Of a DNA stretch of 64,000 nucleotides, positions 57,901 through 64,000 are shown in pieces (positions within the stretch are counted from its first letter, which is position 1; every line of letters starts with the position of its first letter). Made by a program: the position numbers and the translations under genes. The notes below the pieces were generated by a model that saw only the letters and a list, made by a program, of their open reading frames with translations, was not told the DNA's origin and did not search any database. This DNA is from Linepithema humile (lineage: Eukaryota > Arthropoda > Insecta > Hymenoptera > Formicidae), in contig NC_090135.1 of assembly GCF_040581485.1 (NCBI RefSeq), positions 124,001 through 188,000 of the forward strand, read 5' to 3'.

Positions 57901-59724
57901 TGTATACACCAACGTATTATTTTCTCGGCTTCTAATTGTTTTTCGATCTGACCTGTAATATTTAATTTATTTGAAATATTTTTAATAATTATTGTCAAAG
58001 AAGTATGAAGTTTTATTGTTGAATTCTGACACCGAAAATTTTTATATTTTTTAATAATTTTATTTGCAACATTGCATTTATTTATTACAAATTTGCTTTT
58101 ATTCTCTTTTCTTCTTTCTTCTCTTTTCTTCTCGTAATATTGTCTGTTACAACATTTACGCTCTAATATTTTTTGTTTACTTTGTTCGTTTTGCATAACT
58201 ATAGCACAACGTTTGCGTTTTTGTGCGCGTTGTCTTACAAAATCTATTCGTCTTCTTTTTTTAGCGCAATTATTTTCTAAATCTGTATATCGTTTCCGTT
58301 TTAGAGTACAAATGTTTTCTACATTTTCTTTATATGGAAACTTTTCTTTTTGATTTTTATGTTTATTTTCATTTTTCTTACTTAAATCGTTTTTAAATTC
58401 ACGATTCTTTTGCAACCGATTAACTTTTTGTTGTTCTGCCTTATTCTGATATATGATACGTTTACGATTTGCTTCAACTTCTCTTCCTCTTATTATCGCT
58501 AATGGAAGCACTTTTTGAGGAACACCATATTTAGAATCCTGAGGGAAATGCTCAATCACATTAGATTCAAAAATTTTCATTAAATGCGAACGCATTAAAC
58601 TGTGGTTATATCTCACTTTTTCGGGTTTAATATTAAATAACAATGAAATTGCAAAAGCTATTGCAAAAACACCACAATCGTAATCATTCGGTTGACTTTG
58701 CACAGTAGGAAATCTAACAGGCCGTTTATCAAAAGGATAAGTTGGAAATAATCGTCTTAAAAATTGTTCATGATCTTTGTGCAACTTTTTTATGTTTAAC
58801 GAATCATAGATAAATAAGTTTTTTCTATCATAATGACTACATATCCAATGTTTATTTGAGCTATATAATATCTGTATATGTTTCTTATGTTCTGATACAG
58901 GTTGTATTTCATGAAGAAGATTTAATTTCCACGTTTCAATAGGTTTATAATCAGAACAATTTGTTAAAAGTTGTGCAAAATAATCCATATGTGCATCGTC
59001 TAACATGTCGTTTCGAGCAATAATATTTTTCTGATCTTTAAATTCATGATTTTTTTGTAATAATTGCTTTGCTTTTACTTGCTCTGTCTTATTCTGACGT
59101 ATGATACGTTTACGATTTGCATCAACTTCTCTTCCTCTTATTATCGCTAATGGAAGCACTTTTTGAGGAACACCATATTTAGAATCCTGAGGGAAATGCT
59201 CAATCACATTAGATTCAAAAATTTTCATTAAATGCGAACGCATTAAATTATGGTCATATCTCACTTTTTCGGGTTTAATATTAAATAACAATGAAATCGC
59301 AAAAGCTATTGCAAAAACACCGCAATCATCACCATTTGGTTGACTTTGTACAATAGGAAATTTAATACGCCGCTCATGAAAAGGATAAATTGGAAATAAT
59401 CGTTTTAAAAACTTGTCATGATCACTGTGCAACTTTTTCAAATTTAATGAATCATAGATAAATAAGTTTTTTTTTATCATAATAACTACATACCCAATGA
59501 TTATTTGAGCTAAATAATATCTGTATATGTTTCTTATTTTCTGGTACAGATTCTATGTTATCAGGAAAATACAATTTCCACGATCCTTCAGGTCTATAAT
59601 CAGAGCAATTTTTTAAAAGTTGATTAAAATGATCCATATGTTCATCATTTAACCAGTGACCTTGAACAATAATATTTTTCTGATCTGGTTTCAACGCCAT
59701 CTGTTTTTCTGTTTCTTTAGACAT
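51951..59724 (-). CDS. Helitron replicase fused to Ulp1-like and USP-like cysteine proteases (one frameshift)
   Basis: About 2,590 codons. The main frame is 51,951-59,480; the preceding frame (59,452-59,724, from MSKETEKQMALKPD) joins it across an A9 run where the second protease repeat has AGAAAAAA, so one base is extra. Residue numbers count from 59,480. Two tandem Ulp1/C48-like units come first; the second has His211, Asp226, Gln263 and Cys269 in HWIC..YD and QSQPNDYDCGVF. A Lys/Arg-rich linker (about 330-480) and a Cys-rich zinc region (CVSC...CIYC, about 782-828) follow. The Helitron Rep domain has the HUH motif HFH (1293-1295) and YITKYMNK (Tyr1440, Tyr1444). The Pif1-like helicase has GEGGTGKS (1752-1759), IDEVSM (1834-1839), HKSQG (2132-2136) and VYVALSR (2156-2162). 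The C-terminus is a USP/C19 domain with GSCYANAVLQC (Cys2253), a zinc-binding CKNC/CENC pair, and NGHYTSI (His2466) with Asp2483. All catalytic residues are visible. Confidence 0.88.
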
Positions 59725-59769
59725 TTTTGTCTTATTAAAATAAATATATATATTATTTTCTATTATATA

Positions 59770-60074
59770 TCTTTATAGGCGCACAGCAGCCTTTTTTTAT
59801 AGGCGCACAGCAGCCTTTTTTTATAGGCGCACAGCAGCCTTTTTTTATAGGCGCACAGCAGCCTTTTTTGCAGGCGCACAGCAGCCTTTTTTATAGGCGC
59901 ACAGCAGCCTTTTTTATAGGCGCACAGCAGCCTTTTTTTACAGGCGCACAGCAGCCTTTTTTACAGGCGCACAGCAGCCTTTTCTTGCAGGCGCACAGCA
60001 GCCTTTTCTTGCAGGCGCACAGCAGCCTTTTTTGCAGGCGCACAGCAGCCTTGTATCGGCGCACAGCAGCCTTT
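59770..60074. repeat. 23-24 bp minisatellite, 13 copies
   Basis: GGCGCACAGCAGCC repeated 13 times with T-rich linkers (TTTTTTTATA, TTTTTTGCA, TTTTCTTGCA). It lies just upstream of the Helitron start codon on the minus strand, where it reads AAGGCTGCTGTGCGCC. Identical units without unique spacers rule out a CRISPR. It may be in a 5' leader or intron. Confidence 0.9.
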
Positions 60075-60103
60075 ATTAAAATAAAATAAAAAATATACTT
60101 TAC

Positions 60104-60155
60104 CAAAATCCTTGAAACACCTTGATCCTCCAGGCACCTAAACCCTCCAAGAGTC
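60104..60155 (-). other. Candidate leader exon d of the Helitron gene
   Basis: 52 bases bounded by TTTTATTTTATAG and a donor GTAAAGTAT. It opens GACTCTTGGAGGGTTTAGGT. Coding phase is not established. Confidence 0.45.
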
Positions 60156-60253
60156 CTATAAAATAAAAATATTTAACAGAAATAAATACACACCTTGGTG
60201 ATTATACAATTGACATAAACCACTTAATATAATTATTTAAATAAAAATCTTAC

Positions 60254-60280
60254 CTTCTTCCAAATCTGATTTTTTTATCA
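60254..60280 (-). other. Candidate leader exon c
   Basis: 27 bases between TTATTATTGCAG and GTAAGATTT. It ends with ATTTGGAAGAAG, shared with exon b, so the two may be a small exon duplication. Confidence 0.4.
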
Positions 60281-60364
60281 CTGCAATAATAAAAATAATA
60301 TAATAAAATATTAACTAATTATAATAAAATTAACTAATAAATACGTTATTAGATTTGAACATAC

Positions 60365-60438
60365 CTCTATAAGTGTACTGCTGTTTCCTCTTCTTCCAAA
60401 TTTTATTATTATCACTGTAAAAATCAGATTCTTTTATT
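60365..60438 (-). other. Candidate leader exon b
   Basis: 74 bases between ATGATTGCAG and GTATGTTC. One frame is open and Lys-rich (IKESDFYSDNNKIWKKRK). It contains the same ATTTGGAAGAAG as exon c. Confidence 0.45.
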
Positions 60439-60569
60439 ACTGCAATCATTAATTTGATATAATAACTAAGAATTATGTATAAATACAAACAATCAAAATA
60501 GAAAAAATCGTGCATCGTTGTTTGTCAACTATTAATATTTTAATACATTATTATTAATTTTACACATAC

Positions 60570-60625
60570 CTCGAAGTGCGTTAATATACAGCTTATTCTT
60601 CTTTTTCTCTTATTCTCTTATAAAT
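60570..60625 (-). promoter_or_regulatory. Likely promoter and first exon of the Helitron gene
   Basis: On the minus strand TGTATTTATAAGAG (TATA-like, about 60,616-60,629) lies about 25-65 bases after the 30 bp hairpin motif. It is followed by purine-rich sequence ending at a donor CTTCGAG|GTATGTG (60,570/60,569). Confidence 0.45.
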
Positions 60626-60651
60626 ACACTTGATGACTGTCAAGAGACAAA

Positions 60652-60681
60652 CTTGGCGCGAGACACTACCGTGTCTCTTGA
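60652..60681 (-). repeat. 30 bp hairpin motif, copy 2
   Basis: The minus strand starts TCAAGAGACACGGTAGTGTC, identical over 30 bases to 41,711-41,740. It sits immediately upstream of the presumed Helitron promoter and may be an element terminus or a regulatory palindrome. Confidence 0.85.
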
Positions 60682-61042
60682 CATTAATAACAACAGAGTT
60701 AATAAACACAACATAGAGTCATATCTACATAGATAGACTACTATTTGTTGACAAACTGTCATATATATAAAAGTATCCAATTGGGTTTTAATAATTGCAT
60801 AGAAAAGAAATGACATATCAATCTATCACATTCGCGCTGAAAGTTGGACCAATCACAAGGCACCGTTTGCGCTTATAAGATTTTAGGCAGACGGGGCCCA
60901 TACACAGCCAATCAAGAATCGCGTATGTGTGGTGTTATACAGAACGCTTCGCGCATAGGTATACGCCACTCTAGATTGAATGTGTGTAAGCCTCGGTGTT
61001 ATATTTGGCCATTTTATTCGATGACGTGTGTGGTGCGGTCGG
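60682..61042. other. Segment between hairpin copies 2 and 3
   Basis: About 360 bases with no gene recognised. ATTAATAA and AGTTAATAA words just to the right of copy 2 recur just to the right of copy 3, so the repeat extends imperfectly past the 30 bases. Confidence 0.5.
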
Positions 61043-61072
61043 CTTGGCGCGAGACACTACCGTGTCTCTTGA
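61043..61072 (-). repeat. 30 bp hairpin motif, copy 3
   Basis: Identical to copies 1 and 2. On the minus strand A precedes the TC, again A|TC. It lies about 30 bases before the donor of the first exon of the plus-strand gene at 61,177, so it is close to that gene's transcription start. Confidence 0.85.
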
Positions 61073-61176
61073 TTAATAAGTTAATAAGAACACGTGGTAC
61101 GAAAAGTAAGTAAAAATTAACTGATAATTAAAAATTAAAATGTTTTTTTATTAAATTATTAATATCTTTTTTAGTC

Positions 61177-61817
61177 ATGCAGACGGAAGAAAAGTTGTCA
61201 AAAACACTGCCGTCGCAGCCTCCACTGCCTTCGCAGTCGCCACTGCCTTCGCAGTCGCCACTGCCGTCGCAGCCTCCACTGCCGTCGCAGCCGCCACTGC
61301 CTTCGCAGCCGCCACTGCCGTCGCAGCCTCCACTGCCTTCGCAGTCGCCACTGCCTTCGCAGTCGCCACTGCCGTTGCAGCCGCCACTGCCGTCGCAGCC
61401 TCCACTGCCGTCGCAGCCGCCACTGCCTTCGCAGCCGCCACTGCCTTCGCCTTTGCAGCCTCCACTGCCGTCGCAGCCGCCACTGACTTCGCAGCCGCCA
61501 CTGCCTTTGCCTTTGCAGCCGCCACTGCCTTCGCAGCCGCCACTGCCGTCACTGCCGTCGCAGCCGTCGCAGCCGCCAATGCCACAAAATCAGGCTGCAG
61601 CACAACGTAAGTATAGCAACTAAAAGTTACATAACTTAGTTTTTGTAGCAAATTGATCAATAATTAATTAATTATTTAATTTTAAACAATTTTTTCTGTT
61701 ACAGCCAGAAGATGGAAAAGAGCGGGCCAACGTGGCAGCCGCAAATATTTTCGGAATCGTGGTCGGGGCGGAAAAAACAAAAGCGGAATATCCGTAACAA
61801 ATAATTATTACAATTAA
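61177..61817 (+). CDS. Spliced PPLPSQ-repeat protein with RG-rich tail
   Basis: A probable non-coding first exon ends at a GTAAGT donor (61,105/61,106). The second exon follows CTTTTTTAG at 61,174 and contains the ATG at 61,177. Coding exon 1 (61,177-61,606) encodes MQTEEKLSKTLPSQ and then about 20 copies of a hexapeptide (P/S)PLPSQ from an 18 bp repeat, ending PPMPQNQAAAQ. The donor AAC|GTAAGT and acceptor TCTGTTACAG join it in frame to exon 2 (61,705-61,817), giving a basic tail with RRWKRAGQRGS and NRGRGGKNKSG and a TAA. Total 180 residues. The Pro-rich tract is probably disordered and could bind SH3/WW domains. The RG-rich end suggests RNA or DNA binding. No family recognised. The minus-strand Ala/Val frame here is a shadow. 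It could belong to the Helitron or to the host. Confidence 0.65.
61196..61580. repeat. 18 bp coding minisatellite
   Basis: CCTCCACTGCCGTCGCAG units with CCT/CCG/TCG and GCC/GCT alternatives, in phase with the hexapeptide. Length variants of 12 bases (about 61,450, 61,505 and 61,545) keep the frame. Confidence 0.92.
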
Positions 61818-62040
61818 TGTAATAATTATGTATTAAGTGCATTAAGATATGTTCTGATATAAATAACTGATATATCGCGTATACAATAATAATAGGAATT
61901 TCGAGACAGAATTATTTATATTTGTTTTTCACAGCATTTTTTAAGTTAGATTTTTGTTAGTAAATCCAATTTTGTTTTGAACATGTAATGAACTTTTAGT
62001 TTTTATTTTAATTTAATTAGTTTTAAAGTGTTGATTCGCA

Positions 62041-62199
62041 ATGTATTTGCAACAAGTTTTTCTTAAAACAGATAATATATTTATATGTGCGGAAGGTGTA
62101 CGTGATGTATTACAGGAAAAATCTAATGCAATAGTAGTCTTTTATAAAAGAAATAATTATTATCGATTTAAAGCATTGTCACATAATTTTTATTCTTAG
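62041..62199 (+). CDS. Possible 52-residue protein
   Basis: ATG at 62,041 to TAG at 62,197, starting MYLQQVFLKTDNIFICAEGV and ending in an aromatic and basic stretch (FYKRNNYYRFK). The composition looks protein-like, but there is no recognised domain and no clear splice partner. It may also be an isolated open frame. Confidence 0.25.
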   Translation: MYLQQVFLKTDNIFICAEGVRDVLQEKSNAIVVFYKRNNYYRFKALSHNFYS

Positions 62200-62454
62200 T
62201 TATAGTACATTAAAAAAATATTATTCGTAAACACATTACAAAATATTCAAATATCATAGAAATATTAATACTAGAGCAACATATTAATGGAAATGAATAT
62301 GCTATCTGACGTACATATTGTATCGTACACTCTCTCTTGTTGATTATGTTGTAAAAATTGTTCTATTAAAGTAATAAAAGAATGTATAACGATTGTCAAA
62401 GTGTATAGACTGGTATTTTACTTCTGAATGATACTAACTATTGAGAAATCTGTT
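62200..62454. other. Gap before the gephyrin-like gene, nothing recognised
   Basis: AT-rich, probably the 3' region of the minus-strand gene. AATAAA occurs on the minus strand at its stop. Confidence 0.4.
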
Positions 62455-64000
62455 TTATTTATATATATTTGAATTATATATAGTTGGAAATTTGGTTAGT
62501 ATTGCTGGTACAAATTTTGAAACCTCCAGCGTATCTATCCCCGGTTCTTTTGCTGGTAATATTAAGAGTGCATTAGCATTTATAATATTGGATAATTTAT
62601 TACTGATCACATAATTTGTTCTGTAAGCAATTTCTGCAAATTCTTTTTCCTTCCATAATAAAGTTGTCCACATGTATCGTGGACGTGAATGTAAAGGCAA
62701 TTTTTGTTTTATCTGCAACGTTATAACAATATTATTATAAGCATATTCATTGGAAATCTTTTATTTTTATTTAGCTATATAAAGACAATCTTACCTTAAC
62801 CAACACTTTAGTGGACTTCTCTTCGATATTGAAGTGTAGTATTTTAATAAGAGGTAAAAGAAATAAATGCGCGGTAACGAGAACGGATTCTGGTTTACCT
62901 GGCAAACATAAGATATATTTGGTTTTGCCTTCGAAATCGCACGATGCAAATGCCGTTGACTTTCCTGGTCTTATATCAACATTTTCTAAAAAGCACACAA
63001 TACATCAAATAATATGCATAATAATATGCACTTTTTTATTCAGCATTGATATTATAACAAAGTCTAATATGAAGAAGAAAATACCAAAGTGCAATGCGGC
63101 ATTAAAGTTGTTCTTTAAAATAGTCTTCAAACAGTCTTTATCATTAGAACAGCCAGTTGTCACAAGTAAATCTACAGTTTTTAGAGCTTCTTTGATTTTC
63201 TGTATTATAATTGTCGAACTGCGTAATTGTTTTTTATTAGGAATTATTTTAAAAATGATACAAGTATTATAAATTTAAATATAAAATATAAATATAATTT
63301 AGTAAGTTAGATGTAAATCGAAATATTAATTATAAAAATTGTAATAAAATATAAAAAATTTCCATAAATTTCGTTTTACTCACTTTCTAGTGGAAATTCC
63401 AAAATCCGAAGAATTAAAACCATTTTCTTTTAATAGTGAAATTAAAATTGCCCGATTGCTGTCATATGAATATTCTGGTTGTAAAGGTCCTCCATGTTCC
63501 TGTAACTTATCTCCAATAGTCAATACACCAATAGATATTTCTTTAATAACATTCACTTGTTCCATGCCACACGCTGTCAGAAGTCCTATTTCCATTGAAC
63601 CCATATGTACATTAGAACGTACAATTACTTCTCCTTCTTTTATATCGCTACCTGGAAATCTTTATACGATGGAAACAAGAAAAAATAATTAAATATATCT
63701 GAGTAAGAAATACAGGCTATGTTGAAAAAGGTGTAAAAGAATGTGAATCTATATACTTAATATTTTGTCCATATTTTATCGCGTGTGATGTTGTTTTAAT
63801 TTTGTTTCCCTTGTCATCAGTAGAAATTGCTACATTGTCCTCTGGTATGACCGCAGTTGCTCCTACATTTAAACGGAAACAATAATTAATTTATCATGAT
63901 AAGCAAACTAGTATAATTGACAAGTACTAATTGTTGTTTTTACCCGAAGGAATAAATTCTCCACTGTTTACCCATTTAGTAGTGACAGGATCAAGTATAA
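62455..64000 (-). CDS. Gephyrin/MoeA-type molybdopterin molybdenumtransferase (cinnamon-like), 3' part
   Basis: Minus-strand exons at 63,944-64,000 (runs off the window), 63,757-63,862, 63,384-63,647, 63,085-63,218, 62,795-62,985 and 62,455-62,712 join in frame through GT..AG junctions. The order matches the gephyrin E domain: NSGEFIPSGATAVIPEDN, then DIKEGEVIV..HMGSMEIGLLTACG, then IGVLTIGDKL...YDSNRAILISLLKENGF, then TVDLLVTTG, then RPGKSTAF...LCLPGKPES, then a C-terminal beta-barrel-like part ending at TAA 62,455. The family inserts molybdenum into molybdopterin in the cytosol (cinnamon in Drosophila, GPHN in vertebrates). Two signature motifs are altered: the usual GGVSxGxxD is GCSNDKD, two residues shorter, and LPGNPVS is LPGKPES. 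All exons are open, so this may be a divergent paralogue. The G domain would lie outside the window. Confidence 0.85.

Noticed and set aside
59770..60074. Possible CRISPR array
   Set aside because: Linkers are near-identical T-rich runs, not unique spacers, and the genome is eukaryotic.
41711..61072. A single 19 kb element bounded by inverted 30 bp motifs
   Set aside because: Not accepted as a feature: the flanks show no matching target duplication and the interior contains long ordinary intergenic stretches; kept only as a hypothesis in the findings.
61175..61660. 161-codon Ala/Val-rich minus frame
   Set aside because: Shadow of the 18 bp coding minisatellite; the plus strand has start, splice sites and a sensible second exon.

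Overview
The window is AT-rich animal DNA. It has spliced genes with GT..AG introns, several classes of eukaryotic transposon, an insect-type Ty3/gypsy element with an env-like ORF, and exons of a gephyrin/MoeA-type gene. An insect, probably a hymenopteran such as an ant, is the best guess; this is inference from gene and element style. Most of the window is mobile or repeat DNA. The only clear host gene is at the right edge.

1-24,805: a very large inverted repeat. The left arm (1-5,337) reappears as its near-identical reverse complement in the right arm (9,939-11,080 plus 22,057-24,805) around a 4.6 kb spacer. The right arm is split by an 11 kb DNA transposon (11,081-22,056, AT target duplication). 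This transposon carries a Transposase_21/CACTA-like gene and a six-exon DUF4806 gene. It was later hit by a Tc1-like element with an intact DD34E transposase and 360 bp inverted repeats (18,431-21,289), by two back-to-back Harbinger-type MITEs, and by a small CCCAGCAAAC MITE. The left arm holds a complete GTACTG-rich element that is mostly deleted in the right arm.

24,806-29,832: intergenic, no gene seen.

29,833-38,980: a complete, very young LTR retrotransposon on the minus strand. It has 763/764 bp LTRs differing by one T in a run, CTCT target duplication, PBS, gag, pol, env-like ORF and polypurine tract. The pol C-terminus is broken by a homopolymer frameshift.

38,985-51,950: intergenic DNA with two foldback-like palindromes (about 43,411-44,938 and 48,191-51,615). 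Their arms are built of ~123 bp tandem units, each with a TATAAAA box, around a shared ~385 bp core. A 143 bp MITE and a candidate first exon lie just upstream.

51,951-61,072: a Helitron-type replicase gene on the minus strand (about 2,590 codons, one frameshift in an A-run). It combines tandem Ulp1-like proteases, an HUH/Y2 Rep domain, a Pif1-like helicase and a C-terminal USP-type deubiquitinase. Its 5' side has a 13-copy minisatellite, small leader exons and a 30 bp hairpin motif that occurs three times in the window, each starting with 5'-TC.

61,073-64,000: a spliced plus-strand gene for a (P/S)PLPSQ-repeat protein with an RG-rich basic tail, then the last six visible exons of a divergent gephyrin/cinnamon-like molybdopterin gene on the minus strand, running off the window.
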